Shown piece by piece: positions 1 to 8,589 of a stretch of DNA of 64,000 nt. Position 1 is the first letter of the stretch; every line of letters begins with the position of its first letter. The position numbers were made by a program, and so were the translations under genes. The notes under the pieces are model-generated. The model saw nothing but the letters and a program-made list of their open reading frames with translations, did no database searches and was not told the DNA's origin. Source of the DNA: Fluviicola sp. XM-24bin1 (GTDB lineage Bacteria; Bacteroidota; Bacteroidia; Flavobacteriales_D; Crocinitomicaceae); assembly GCA_003149635.1 (NCBI GenBank), contig QCWI01000016.1:1-64000 (forward strand). The letters are read 5' to 3'.

Positions 1-46
1 CCCTCTCAGGTTATTTCAAATCCCTCATCTCGTTCGATTCGGGAGC

Positions 47-77
47 GCAAAGATAGACACTCTTTTTATTCTAACAA
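47..77 (-). promoter_or_regulatory. Bacteroidota-type promoter P1 firing leftward out of the window
   Basis: On the minus strand a perfect -7 element TATCTTTGC (47-55) is preceded by TTG (75-77) with a 19-bp spacer, matching the Bacteroidota sigma consensus TTG-N17-23-TAnnTTTG. The transcript would run off the left edge, so the gene it serves is not in the window. The downstream leader resembles that of the second copy at 174-204. The strong, duplicated form suggests an rRNA operon or similar; this is inference. Confidence 0.7.
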
Positions 78-173
78 GCTTTCACAAAAAAAAATCAAAA
101 CTTTTTTTTGCACCGCTCATCTAAACAATGCCACCCTTTCAAAATAAACCCCTATCTCATTCGATTTGGGACC

Positions 174-204
174 GCAAAGATATGCAACTCTTTTGTATCA
201 ACAA
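174..204 (-). promoter_or_regulatory. Bacteroidota-type promoter P2, tandem duplicate of P1
   Basis: Minus-strand TATCTTTGC (174-182) lies 19 bp from TTG (202-204), the same geometry as the promoter 127 bp further on. The first ~30 transcribed bases of both copies are nearly identical (CCC-A/G-AATCGAA-N-GAGAT). Promoter plus leader has therefore been duplicated. It sits just past the stop codon of pfkA and may also receive read-through from that gene. The rest of 1-273 holds nothing coding. Confidence 0.7.
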
Positions 205-273
205 CACTTTTAAACAATCTTTTTTTGAAAAGCGGACAGGAAAGATACAAAATTTATTGTAACAAACTAGAAA

Positions 274-1248
274 TCAAGAGACTGTTTTTAAGAATTTAAT
301 TGCATTTAATTTAGAAACCTCCGCTCGTGCCGTATTATTCACGGCATCCTGCAAGGAAATCGTATGCAGCTCACCTCCTTTGGCGCCGATCATTACGTCA
401 GATGCGCCTTGTTCCAATAACTCTACCGCATAAACTCCCATGCGTGTTGCCATCAACCTATCAAAGGCTGAAGGACGACCACCGCGTTGGATATGACCTA
501 ATATAGTATAGCGTAATTCGTATCCTTCCATTAATGGCACCAGCTTATTATATATGTCCTCGGCGCCACCGGCATCGTCTCCCTCGGCGACAATGACAAT
601 TAAATTCCCTTTCCGTTTCCCTTGAGCTTTTAAATCTTTCGCGAGTAATTCAATATTAGATCTCTCTTCTGGAATTAAAACGCTCGCTGCTCCAGAACTG
701 AGCGCTCCGTCCAAAGCAATGAACCCCGCATCACGTCCCATTACTTCCACCAAAAAAATTCTTCGATGCGAACCCGCTGTATCTTTAATCTTATCTACAG
801 CGTCCACCACCGTATTTAAAGCCGTATCAAATCCGATGGTTCGATCGGTACCATACATATCATTATCTATAGTACCCGGAACTCCAATTACCGGAATATT
901 CATTTCTTCCGACAACGCTTGTGCTCCTTTAAAGGATCCGTCTCCACCGATACATATAAAGCCATCGATTTCATTCTTGCGTAAGTTCTCTATTGCACGG
1001 GCGCGTCCTTCCTTTGTTCGAAACTCCTGACTTCGAGCTGTTCCTAAAATGGTTCCCCCAAATTGAATAATGTTCTTAACATCCAAAGAAACCATCTCTT
1101 TGGACTCATTGTCCATCATTCCTTGGTAGCCATTATAGTATCCCACCGGAGTAATGCCTTTCGATAAACACGTTTTGACAATAGCGCGCACACACGCATT
1201 CATCCCTGGAGCATCCCCACCTGAAGTAATTAAAGCGATTCGTTTCAT
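274..1248 (-). CDS. pfkA: ATP-dependent 6-phosphofructokinase
   Basis: Phosphorylates fructose 6-phosphate to fructose 1,6-bisphosphate, the committed step of glycolysis, in the cytoplasm. The 324-residue length is that of the bacterial PfkA family. The N-terminal ATP loop GGDAPGMNA (residues 10-18), the IGGDGS motif (a glycine where PPi-dependent enzymes carry aspartate, so ATP is the expected donor), the catalytic PGTIDND segment and the MGRDAGFIAL and ILGHIQRGG substrate segments are all present. The ATG start at 1248 leaves one residue before KRIALITSGG, as usual. It is transcribed alone, divergently from the sigma-factor gene. No frameshift or missing residue was seen. Confidence 0.95.
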   Translation of the reverse strand: MKRIALITSGGDAPGMNACVRAIVKTCLSKGITPVGYYNGYQGMMDNESKEMVSLDVKNIIQFGGTILGTARSQEFRTKEGRARAIENLRKNEIDGFICIGGDGSFKGAQALSEEMNIPVIGVPGTIDNDMYGTDRTIGFDTALNTVVDAVDKIKDTAGSHRRIFLVEVMGRDAGFIALDGALSSGAASVLIPEERSNIELLAKDLKAQGKRKGNLIVIVAEGDDAGGAEDIYNKLVPLMEGYELRYTILGHIQRGGRPSAFDRLMATRMGVYAVELLEQGASDVMIGAKGGELHTISLQDAVNNTARAEVSKLNAIKFLKTVS

Positions 1249-1321
1249 ACTCTTAAAAGTAAGAAGAAAAGAAATCCATCTATCTTTATGGAATTCATAA
1301 AAAAGTTCATCTCACTAACAG

Positions 1322-1897
1322 ATGTTTTCCAGCAAGCGAAAAAAATACAAGCAACTCGAGGATCACGAATTACTTAACACGTATAGAGATTCAGGCGCTT
1401 CCGATGTAATCGGAGAGTTTTATCGACGCTATGGACATCTGGTCATGGGTACGGCCATGAAGTACCTAAAAAACCAATTTGATGCGGAAGATCTGGTGAT
1501 GAACTTGTTCGAAAAATTGCCTGGAAAACTGCAATCGCACAACATTCAACATTTCAAATCATGGTTGTACATTGTAACGAAGAATGAATGTTTGATGCTC
1601 CTTCGAAAGAAAGGACACGTAACAGCGGAAATCACTCGCGAGTTGGAAGCGAGTGACGAACTGGAACTTACCATCAAAAAGGAAGAACAATACAATGCGT
1701 TGGAAGAAGCCATCGAAGACTTAAAAGAAGAACAGCAATCCTGTATCAAGTTGTTCTATCTGGAAAGTCGATCCTATCAGGAAATATCGGCGCTCTTGCA
1801 ATTGGATTTAAAGAAAGTGAAAAGCGCGATCCAGAATGGGAAGCGTAATTTGAAGTTAAACTTAGAGGGTAGAAATGAATTTAAAACGGATTTCTAA
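1322..1897 (+). CDS. ECF-type RNA polymerase sigma factor
   Basis: A 191-residue sigma-70-family factor of the extracytoplasmic-function type. Region 2 is recognisable around residues 25-90 (EFYRRYGHLVMGTAMKYL then AEDLVMNLFEKL, the core-binding helix) and region 4 at about 125-185 (LKEEQQSCIKLFYLESRSYQEISALL, a helix-turn-helix for the -35-like element). There is no sigma region 3 and no C-terminal extension. Its 3' end overlaps the next gene by 23 bases, so the two are almost surely co-translated, and that partner has a membrane segment as expected of a regulator of this sigma factor. A near-match -7 box TATCTTTA lies at 1281-1288. The regulon is unknown. Confidence 0.9.
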   Translation: MFSSKRKKYKQLEDHELLNTYRDSGASDVIGEFYRRYGHLVMGTAMKYLKNQFDAEDLVMNLFEKLPGKLQSHNIQHFKSWLYIVTKNECLMLLRKKGHVTAEITRELEASDELELTIKKEEQYNALEEAIEDLKEEQQSCIKLFYLESRSYQEISALLQLDLKKVKSAIQNGKRNLKLNLEGRNEFKTDF

Positions 1898-2975
1898 ATT
1901 ATTTGGTGCGAGTCCGCCACTCAGTCGCAAGGAGATTACCGATTACGGTAACAATCCTGACGCGGCTGCGCAGCACAGCGTGGAAGCCAAAGAAGTATCT
2001 AGTTCTTTCGAGGCAGATGCCATGGAAGGATGGGAAGCGATGAACTATGATGTTGGAGTAATGCGAAATCTGGACAAGAAGTTCATGGACTCCTCGAATA
2101 TTGGATGGTACATCACAGGATCGGTAGTTGTGGCGGCAACTATTGTAACAGCGGTTCTTTGGAATGCGAATCCTGAAGAATCGAAAGCTGCGCAGGTAGC
2201 GCAAGCGGACGATAAAATCACCGAGTTACTGGAAGATCAAGAAGTGACATTGGAACAAACGGATATTGTACTTCCAGATTCTATCTCCGTATTGGAAAAT
2301 GCTCCAAAGGAATTACAAATTGAACCGAAGAAGATTGAAAAGGAATTCAATGAGATGAAAACGGAGTACATAGATAAAACACCTCCTCCCATTGAAATGA
2401 TTCCTTTGGATAAAGTCCGCATGCAGATTCGACACATCGAACCGGAGTTTATCGATGAAAGCAAAAAGGCCGCAGAGATTTATTTATCTCGCTTGAAATT
2501 GGTGGATTATCGTAAATATCGATCTACGCCGAAGGTAAAAACGAAACAAGTTGTTCTCACAGGCGTTCCTGCGAACAAGGAAAGCGAAGAATCGGAAGAT
2601 CCCGTTTCGGAAATGCAAGAAATTGAAATTCCTTACATCGAATACCTCAGTAAAACGATGAAGAAATTATCTCGCGGTTCGTATAAAAATGCATTGACGC
2701 GATTCGATGTGATTTTGGAAACGTACAAGGATGACGTCAATGCGAACTTCTACAGCGGACTTTGTTTGTATAATTTGGGACAGTATGAAGAGGCCATAGA
2801 TCGTTTTTTGGCATGCCGATTGAGCAAGTTCAATAATTTCGATGAGGAAGCGCAGTGGATGACGGCACTTTCATACGAGGAATTAGGTCAAGACGAAAAG
2901 GCTCGAACCTACTTCCAGAAGATCATCGATCAAGGTGGATTCTACAAAAAGAGAGCGCAAGCTAAAATGAAATAG
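1875..2975 (+). CDS. membrane-anchored TPR protein, probable anti-sigma-like partner
   Basis: A 366-residue protein of unknown exact function. The N-terminal ~70 residues are cytoplasmic and contain HSVEAKEVSSSFEADAMEGW, resembling the short E..ALxDxFxADAxEG motif at the N terminus of many Bacteroidota anti-sigma/TonB-like membrane proteins that follow ECF sigma genes. One membrane helix follows (about 75-95, GWYITGSVVVAATIVTAVLW), then an acidic, proline-containing periplasmic linker, then at least two TPR-like repeats near 265-360 (ALTRFDVILETYKDDVNANFYSGLCLY-type helices). The 23-base overlap with the sigma gene supports a sigma/regulator pair. No TonB C-terminal domain is seen. The role is inferred from architecture and position. 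Confidence 0.7.
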   Translation: MNLKRISKLFGASPPLSRKEITDYGNNPDAAAQHSVEAKEVSSSFEADAMEGWEAMNYDVGVMRNLDKKFMDSSNIGWYITGSVVVAATIVTAVLWNANPEESKAAQVAQADDKITELLEDQEVTLEQTDIVLPDSISVLENAPKELQIEPKKIEKEFNEMKTEYIDKTPPPIEMIPLDKVRMQIRHIEPEFIDESKKAAEIYLSRLKLVDYRKYRSTPKVKTKQVVLTGVPANKESEESEDPVSEMQEIEIPYIEYLSKTMKKLSRGSYKNALTRFDVILETYKDDVNANFYSGLCLYNLGQYEEAIDRFLACRLSKFNNFDEEAQWMTALSYEELGQDEKARTYFQKIIDQGGFYKKRAQAKMK

Positions 2976-3034
2976 AATTTTTCGCGTTGTTTTACTGTAA
3001 ACACCTCTTTTTTTCGTTTATTATATAAGAGAGA

Positions 3035-4516
3035 TTGACCTTCGTGAAACACGTATATTTTTATTTCCTAATTGCCGGGTTCTTACTATTGACCTCATTG
3101 CGCTACTCTGACACCATTACCAGTCAGCAGGAGGACTATCGCGTTTTTCGAACAGTTCTGGAAAGCAAGGAGGGCACTTTGGACATGCACCTAAGTTCCG
3201 ACAGCATTTCTTATTATCTGGATCAATTGCAAGTTGAACTGAGCGACGACAAATCTGATTTGGAAGAATTTAAGCTGTATTCTGAAATGATTGCACGATT
3301 GGATCAAGGTCATACACAGGTATTAAACAATAAGAAAATTCAGGCAGAATGGCTTTTGGAAAAAAAGTCGCTTCCCATTGATATGTATTTGGTCGGCCGT
3401 CATTTGGTGGTAGGAGAAATCATTCAAGACGATTACGACAAAACAATTCGGGATAACGATCCTATGGGCGGGCCTTCCGAGATTCCCGTAGGTTCTGAAA
3501 TTCTTTCCATTGATAACAAAACTGTTCCAGAAATGATGGAAGGGATTGGCAAGTACCTCTCGGGAGATGAAGGAGCGATGGGATTCAAGTATTATCAAGC
3601 CCAAGAATTGTTCGAGTTCTATCGACATCTTGCCTTCCCGTTGGATAAGGACTCTGTGGAAGTGACCTACATCTCTCCGAAATCGGATACAGTGCAGAAG
3701 TACATGCAACCTGGGAAAGCACCCATTCATTCGATGAATCGTAGATTGATGCAAGCTTCGACTGATTACGTAGAAAATGAAGGCAATCACGGCAAGTTTA
3801 AAATTGTGAGTGGCAAGTACGGATATTTCAGATTCACCTCTTTTGCACAATCATCTGGAGCGGAATATGAACTTTTCCTGGAAGAATCCTTCCGAAAATT
3901 GAAGAAGAACAACATCGATGAATTGGTAGTTGATCTTCGCGGAAATACGGGAGGTGTAATGCAATACGATTTCATCAAGTATTTTGTTGGAGGGGGTGTC
4001 AACATTGGTCGCTACGTGATTGCAAAACCGTTCAAAGGCCTTGATAACAAGTATGTCAAGAAGATGAACATGCCATTTATTCGCTATGCATTCCTGAGTT
4101 GGTCGCAAAAGCGAAGCGTTAAAAATGGGACGTTTGATAATGGAACCGTTTATACCGATCCAGTGGATAACGATCTTCGTTTTAAAGGTAAAATCTCGGT
4201 CATTACAGATGAAGGCACTTTCTCATCTGCGGCCATATTAGCCTGTCATTTGAAAACTTTAGCCAATGCTAAGATTGTTGGACGTCCGGCTGGAGGAAGT
4301 TTCTACTCGGGAAACGCTGGAACCTTGTTGGTTAAGTTGCCGGAATCGGGACTTTTGATCTCGGTAAATCCAAATACTTTCTATTCTCATCTAAAGCCCG
4401 TGGACAATCCTTTGGATATTCGCCAACCGGATACCTATGTGAATGATCTCGTTTTGGACGAGAAAGAACGCAACAAGTTGTATTTCAATGCGGCAATCGG
4501 ATTATTTAAAGATTAG
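3035..4516 (+). CDS. S41-family (tail-specific/CtpA-like) peptidase, exported
   Basis: A 493-residue protein with an N-terminal hydrophobic segment (residues 6-22), so probably exported or membrane-tethered. The C-terminal half carries S41 signatures: LVVDLRGNTGG near residue 300 and ITDEGTFSSAAI near 390, which should hold the nucleophilic serine, followed by KIVGRPAGGSFYSGNAG. A PDZ-like segment is plausible in the middle (VGSEILSIDNKTV). The start is uncertain: TTG at 3035 gives the longest form and an in-frame GTG lies at 3044; no ATG is close. It lies 59 bases after the TPR gene, same strand, and may share its transcript. The substrate is unknown. Confidence 0.75.
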   Translation: MTFVKHVYFYFLIAGFLLLTSLRYSDTITSQQEDYRVFRTVLESKEGTLDMHLSSDSISYYLDQLQVELSDDKSDLEEFKLYSEMIARLDQGHTQVLNNKKIQAEWLLEKKSLPIDMYLVGRHLVVGEIIQDDYDKTIRDNDPMGGPSEIPVGSEILSIDNKTVPEMMEGIGKYLSGDEGAMGFKYYQAQELFEFYRHLAFPLDKDSVEVTYISPKSDTVQKYMQPGKAPIHSMNRRLMQASTDYVENEGNHGKFKIVSGKYGYFRFTSFAQSSGAEYELFLEESFRKLKKNNIDELVVDLRGNTGGVMQYDFIKYFVGGGVNIGRYVIAKPFKGLDNKYVKKMNMPFIRYAFLSWSQKRSVKNGTFDNGTVYTDPVDNDLRFKGKISVITDEGTFSSAAILACHLKTLANAKIVGRPAGGSFYSGNAGTLLVKLPESGLLISVNPNTFYSHLKPVDNPLDIRQPDTYVNDLVLDEKERNKLYFNAAIGLFKD

Positions 4517-4550
4517 TTTTGTAGCTTTACGAAGAACCAAAACTACACGC

Positions 4551-5318
4551 ATGAAATACTTCTTCTTGATCCTAGTGGCAGGTATTACGCTAATCGCTTG
4601 TAAAGAAAAAGAGCCACCAAAGCAGGAAATCAAAATTGAAAAAGTCGAAGCTGAAATCCCGGAGGAAGATGCTTTTCCATACGATACACTTAAGGGATTG
4701 TACATGGCTGATTTTGGAGGAAGTCCTATTCGAATTGCGTTGAATTACGTGAGCGGAACAAATGCCATTGGTTACGATTTGCACAAAGGATTGCAACGAA
4801 ACATCATGGGGTCAGTAACGCGCAGCGGTGATTCCATTCAGTTGGTACTTGCAGAGCCTGGAGATAACGAATATGACGGTGTCTTCACTATCGATTTTAT
4901 GGGAATCGACTCGAAGCCAAAAGGAAAATGGGTTGCGAACAACGACAAGATTCCTAGTCAAGAGTTTACTCTAGAAAAGATTGTTTTTGATTCTGACAGC
5001 GAAAGCGAAGAAATCACCATGTTCAATTTTGCAGATAAGTTTGGTGAAATGTCGGATACCATTGGTGAGTACAATTTCATGGACGACGGACTTGTTACCT
5101 TGAAGTACTATCCAGATGAAGATAAAGATTGGGATCAGCAGCAATATCAAGAAATCACTGGATCGTGGGATCTTCAAGGTGAAAAGGTTACTATCAACTG
5201 GGAACCGAACGACATTTTCAAAGGCAACCGCTTGGAGCTGACCATTTACAAGTACGGTGAGTACGAATACTCATTGAAAGGACAGGGCAAGCACGAACTC
5301 TGGATGATGTATTGGTAG
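4551..5318 (+). CDS. lipoprotein of unknown function
   Basis: A 255-residue lipoprotein. The start at 4551 is chosen because it yields a signal peptide ending in LIAC (Cys17), whereas the longer reading frame from 4443 would run through the end of the S41 gene. The mature part begins with a charged linker (KEKEPPKQEIKIEKVE) and continues as two beta-rich segments (GLYMADFGGSPIRIALNYV...KGKWVAN; then TIGEYNFMDDGLVTLKYY...GSWDLQGEKVTINW) that resemble lipocalin-like folds, though no named family was recognised. It is directly abutted by the next gene, so they form one transcription unit. Confidence 0.7.
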   Translation: MKYFFLILVAGITLIACKEKEPPKQEIKIEKVEAEIPEEDAFPYDTLKGLYMADFGGSPIRIALNYVSGTNAIGYDLHKGLQRNIMGSVTRSGDSIQLVLAEPGDNEYDGVFTIDFMGIDSKPKGKWVANNDKIPSQEFTLEKIVFDSDSESEEITMFNFADKFGEMSDTIGEYNFMDDGLVTLKYYPDEDKDWDQQQYQEITGSWDLQGEKVTINWEPNDIFKGNRLELTIYKYGEYEYSLKGQGKHELWMMYW

Positions 5319-5996
5319 ATGAATGCTAAATCTTTCGTTCAACAATTTCTGAGCTCAGGAACATTCCTCGTAATTGCCTATGCTTCCTATTTATTAATTC
5401 TTTTGTCGGTACCATACATCGACGGGGAATCGCACACGGATTTCCTAGCGAGCAAGCAGCTTATCTATCATATCAAAGTTTGGAGGTATAGTTTTTACAT
5501 TCATGTATTTACCAGTCCGCTGGTTATCGTCGCTGGATTGCTTCAATTCAATCGATGGGTGCTTGGAAACTGGCCCAAAGTGCATAAGACGGCAGGATAC
5601 GTTTACACAATAGTCGTACTTTTCATAAGTGGCCCTTCGGCTTTTGTGATGGCGCTGATGGCTAATGGTAGTTATCCTGCTCAAATTAGTTTCACAACAA
5701 TAGCGCTTCTTTGGATTTTCTTTACGTATATGGGATATCACCATATCAGGCGAGGGAATGTTCGCGCCCATTTGATTTGGAATTTGCTCAGCTATTCTCT
5801 AACTCTTTCGGCTGTGACCCAACGATTGTATGTTTATCTTCTAAAAGCATACGGGCCACAAATTGGACAGGTTGAAGCGTATGTAATCATTTCCTACCTC
5901 AGCTGGATTCCGAACTTGCTATTCGCTTATGGTTTGATTTTACTCAAGTATCCGGAATACTTGATGAAGTATCGAAAATTAGTTCGCCGTAAGTAG
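5319..5996 (+). CDS. DUF2306-like multi-pass membrane protein
   Basis: A 225-residue integral membrane protein with about six hydrophobic helices (e.g. FLVIAYASYLLILLSV, YTIVVLFISGPSAFVMALM, LLFAYGLILL). Conserved histidines at the helix boundaries (FYIHVFTSPLVIVAG, VHKTAGYVYT, GYHHIRRGNVRAHLIW) fit the DUF2306 family, whose function is not established. The ATG follows the stop codon of the lipoprotein gene without a gap, implying translational coupling. Its last 18 bases overlap the end of the convergent TPR lipoprotein gene. Confidence 0.75.
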   Translation: MNAKSFVQQFLSSGTFLVIAYASYLLILLSVPYIDGESHTDFLASKQLIYHIKVWRYSFYIHVFTSPLVIVAGLLQFNRWVLGNWPKVHKTAGYVYTIVVLFISGPSAFVMALMANGSYPAQISFTTIALLWIFFTYMGYHHIRRGNVRAHLIWNLLSYSLTLSAVTQRLYVYLLKAYGPQIGQVEAYVIISYLSWIPNLLFAYGLILLKYPEYLMKYRKLVRRK

Positions 5997-7130
5997 CGTC
6001 ACTTCTTGCTCAACAATCTTCCCAGCTTTCGTGATTTTGAAGTTCTGAGTCCCAACCTTTTTGTAGGATAGAATCTTGTTGTCGTAGTAACCGTGTTCGT
6101 CTGGATCTTTCTCGTACTTCGGCTGTACCAAATCACCTGAGATAGTCAAATCTTTGTTCAATCGAGATTGCAAATATACCCCGTCCAAATCCGAATCCGA
6201 GCTTCCACCAACGGTCTTCTTATCGATCAGTCGTCCTTCATGCGTGAAAGTCGCCATTTTGTAGCGCAATGGTGCGGCATCACCCATCCATTCATCCTTC
6301 ACGATGTACACCAGCGCCACGAAATTTTCCGTTTCGTACGCATTTGCATAATATAAGTAGCTACTTGTCACATCACGTGCAAACTTCGCATCGCGCATCT
6401 CAGAGATGTATTTCTCATAATCATAAGAGATGTACTCAAGTGCCTGCGATTCTTCCTGCGACAACTGCAATTTCAATTTAATCGGCTTTCCAAGTGCAGG
6501 GAATAGCTTCGTAAACTGCAACCAAAATAGGTTCTCCGCATTCGAGACTCCTCGCAATCCTTTATCAACAGCTCTTTGGAAGGTGTATTTATTGGATCGA
6601 AGGTTTTCTAAATCTGAATCGCTTTGCATGTGAGCAACGTTGGTATATCCGGCCTGTAACGCATATTCCAAATACTGCGCAGACAAATCCGTATTCTTTT
6701 GCAAGGAATAGATACACGCTTTGTTGTACAAGATTTTCGAAAACGGTTGATAGCCCAACTGCTCGGCCATTTTGTATGAATTCAGCGCTTCCTCATATTT
6801 CTTCTGATCCATGTGTACGTTCCCCAGTTCGAAATACGCTTTGGAGCTCGGTTCTTTCATGATGGATTGCGTGAAATAAATTACCGCACTATCCAACTTT
6901 TTGTTATTTCGATAGGAATCAACACCACGAAGGAAAAGCGTATTGGATTCTTTCACGAACTTCTTGTCGTTCTCCAAAAAGGCAGCGACCAAATTTCCTT
7001 TGTAAATATCGTCTTCGGTAAGCACTACATCCTGACGTTCTTTTTGAACTTTTACGGGCAGTTTATTGATATCCCCACAAGAAGCGAGAATCAACGTTAA
7101 TGTAGCAGTGATCAAGGCAAGGTTTCTCAT
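5979..7130 (-). CDS. TPR-containing lipoprotein
   Basis: A 383-residue lipoprotein: the signal peptide ends in LILASC (Cys18). TPR motifs are visible near residues 70-170 (SYRNNKKLDSAVIYFTQSI; AYFELGNVHMDQKKYEEAL; ILYNKACIYSLQKNTDLSAQ). The C-terminal half (about 195-380) is beta-rich with no recognised family. It overlaps the convergent DUF2306 gene by 18 bases at the 3' end, so no terminator separates them. Upstream lies the palindrome-rich region 7268-7332. It is probably anchored in the periplasm or outer membrane; function unknown. Confidence 0.7.
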   Translation of the reverse strand: MRNLALITATLTLILASCGDINKLPVKVQKERQDVVLTEDDIYKGNLVAAFLENDKKFVKESNTLFLRGVDSYRNNKKLDSAVIYFTQSIMKEPSSKAYFELGNVHMDQKKYEEALNSYKMAEQLGYQPFSKILYNKACIYSLQKNTDLSAQYLEYALQAGYTNVAHMQSDSDLENLRSNKYTFQRAVDKGLRGVSNAENLFWLQFTKLFPALGKPIKLKLQLSQEESQALEYISYDYEKYISEMRDAKFARDVTSSYLYYANAYETENFVALVYIVKDEWMGDAAPLRYKMATFTHEGRLIDKKTVGGSSDSDLDGVYLQSRLNKDLTISGDLVQPKYEKDPDEHGYYDNKILSYKKVGTQNFKITKAGKIVEQEVTLLTAN

Positions 7131-7267
7131 AGCGCGTAATTTTATCTAAAAATAAAAATTCAGAATTAAATAGCTGTTTTACAGCGGCTTTTTATGATTT
7201 GTTGACATATTAACTGTAGAAGTTCATAAGAATTTTTGTCAAAAACTAGAAAAAACATGAAAGTTTC

Positions 7268-7283
7268 GTCGGAATATTCCGAC
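7268..7283. promoter_or_regulatory. perfect 16-bp palindrome, operator-like
   Basis: GTCGGAATATTCCGAC is an uninterrupted inverted repeat. The core GAATATTC word recurs twice within the next 50 bases (7294-7304 and 7319-7329), so three related half-palindromes are clustered upstream of the TPR lipoprotein gene and downstream of the paaH-like gene. It could be an operator or part of a terminator complex. No cognate regulator is apparent nearby. Confidence 0.4.
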
Positions 7284-7290
7284 ATACTAA

Positions 7291-7332
7291 AATTCGAATA
7301 TTCCGTTGTTCTGACTTTCCAATATTCGAATT
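7291..7332 (-). terminator. inverted repeat after the paaH-like gene, possible terminator
   Basis: AATTCGAATATT (7291-7302) and AATATTCGAATT (7321-7332) are perfect 12-base complements with an 18-base loop, 15 bases after the stop codon of the minus-strand hydroxyacyl-CoA dehydrogenase gene. On the minus strand the stem is followed by only a short T stretch (TTTTAG), so it would be a weak AT-rich terminator or a binding site. Confidence 0.4.
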
Positions 7333-7346
7333 ACACGTAACTCTGT

Positions 7347-8504
7347 TTAACCAAAAAACCGCTCATTATCACGCACCATTCGACGCAACAACGGACTTGG
7401 TCGGTAACGATCCTCACCATACTCATGGAATAAATCCTCCAATCGATTAAGCACCACATCCAATCCAATTTCATCTGCCCAGCACAGCAATCCTTTCGGG
7501 TAGTTCACCCCTTTGGTCATGGCTAAGTCGATATCTTCTTTCGAACCAATGTTTAAGAACACCGCATCTACCGCTTCGTTGATCAACATCGCTAAGATGC
7601 GATCCAAAATTTGCTGTCCTAATAACGCATCTTCGTTCGGCGCTGGATTTTCAGCTCCTTCCGAATAATCAAAGTAACCTCTACCCGATTTTCTTCCTAA
7701 GTATCCGGCTTCAGCGTGACGCTTTTGCGTAAACGAAGGCTTGTATCTTGGATCGAAATAAAACGCAGTGAAGACAGTTTCGGTCACTGTATAATTGACA
7801 TCATTTCCGATGTAATCCATCAATGTGAACGGCCCCATTCGGAATCCACCGATGCTAGTCATTGCCCAATCAATGGTAGCGAAATCTGCAATTCCTTCTT
7901 CATAAATACGAAGCGCTTCTCCATAGAACGGACGAGCCACACGATTCACGATGAATCCTGGTGTATCCTTACAAAGTACTGTCACTTTCTTCCAAGAATC
8001 GATCAAATCTCTCGCAGTTTTTAAGGTCTCTTCTGAAGTCTGAACCGCTGGAATAATTTCCACCAATGGCATAAGCGGTGCCGGATTGAAGAAGTGAATC
8101 CCAATCGTTAAAGAAGGCTCTTGAAGTGCAGATCCAATAGAAGCAATGGATAATGAACTTGTGTTCGATGCCAAAATACATCCCTTGGGAACAATTTGTT
8201 CGATTTGGCAAAATACCTTCGACTTGATTTCAAGATTTTCGATAATCGCTTCAATCACGATTCCACAATTTTTAAAGTCGTGGATGTCCTGACTGTACGA
8301 AACGTTCGCCTGCGTTTGTTCCGCTTGTTCCTGAGTAATCTTTCCTTTCTCAACCAGACGATTCATGATCTTCTCCAATTGAGCTTTCGATTTGTTCAGG
8401 ATTTGTTCGTTGAGATCAACCAATACCACAGGGTGTCCATTCTGCGCAGCTACCTGCACAATTCCAGATCCCATTGTTCCTGCTCCTAATACTCCTACTG
8501 TCAT
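7347..8504 (-). CDS. 3-hydroxyacyl-CoA dehydrogenase, PaaH-like
   Basis: Oxidises a 3-hydroxyacyl-CoA to the 3-oxoacyl-CoA with NAD+. The Rossmann motif GVLGAGTMGSGI is at the extreme N terminus when translation starts at 8504; the frame can be extended to 8534 but adds nothing conserved. The NAD domain includes SNTSSLSI and GIHFFNPAPLMPLVEII, followed by TPGFIVNRV and two C-terminal 3HCDH domains (GPFTLMDYIGNDV; then INEAVDAVFLNIGSKEDIDLAM...). This double C-terminal layout, and the upstream PaaG-like gene, point to phenylacetate-pathway PaaH or a short-chain beta-oxidation enzyme. It is downstream in a two-gene operon. The exact substrate cannot be read from the sequence. Confidence 0.85.
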   Translation of the reverse strand: MTVGVLGAGTMGSGIVQVAAQNGHPVVLVDLNEQILNKSKAQLEKIMNRLVEKGKITQEQAEQTQANVSYSQDIHDFKNCGIVIEAIIENLEIKSKVFCQIEQIVPKGCILASNTSSLSIASIGSALQEPSLTIGIHFFNPAPLMPLVEIIPAVQTSEETLKTARDLIDSWKKVTVLCKDTPGFIVNRVARPFYGEALRIYEEGIADFATIDWAMTSIGGFRMGPFTLMDYIGNDVNYTVTETVFTAFYFDPRYKPSFTQKRHAEAGYLGRKSGRGYFDYSEGAENPAPNEDALLGQQILDRILAMLINEAVDAVFLNIGSKEDIDLAMTKGVNYPKGLLCWADEIGLDVVLNRLEDLFHEYGEDRYRPSPLLRRMVRDNERFFG

Positions 8505-8520
8505 TTGATATCTTTTGTGT

Positions 8521-8582
8521 AAGGTAGAAGGCAAAAAGTTAAAAATGAAAGGCTCTTTCAGCCTTCAACTTTCAGCCTTTTA
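8521..8582. repeat. degenerate self-complementary word spacer (CTTTCAGCCTT type)
   Basis: The spacer between the paaG-like and paaH-like genes contains CTTTCAGCCTT and CTTTCAGCCTTT in one orientation and AAAGGCT in the other, able to fold as a hairpin (AAGGCT-loop-AGCCTT at about 8549-8565). The same words occur at 45258-45280 and 45390-45412. It is not coding. Confidence 0.5.
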
Positions 8583-8589
8583 CATGTTG

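Noticed and set aside
4443-4550. N-terminal extension of the lipoprotein frame starting at 4443
   Set aside because: It overlaps the end of the S41 protease gene and hides the lipoprotein signal peptide, which begins at 4551.
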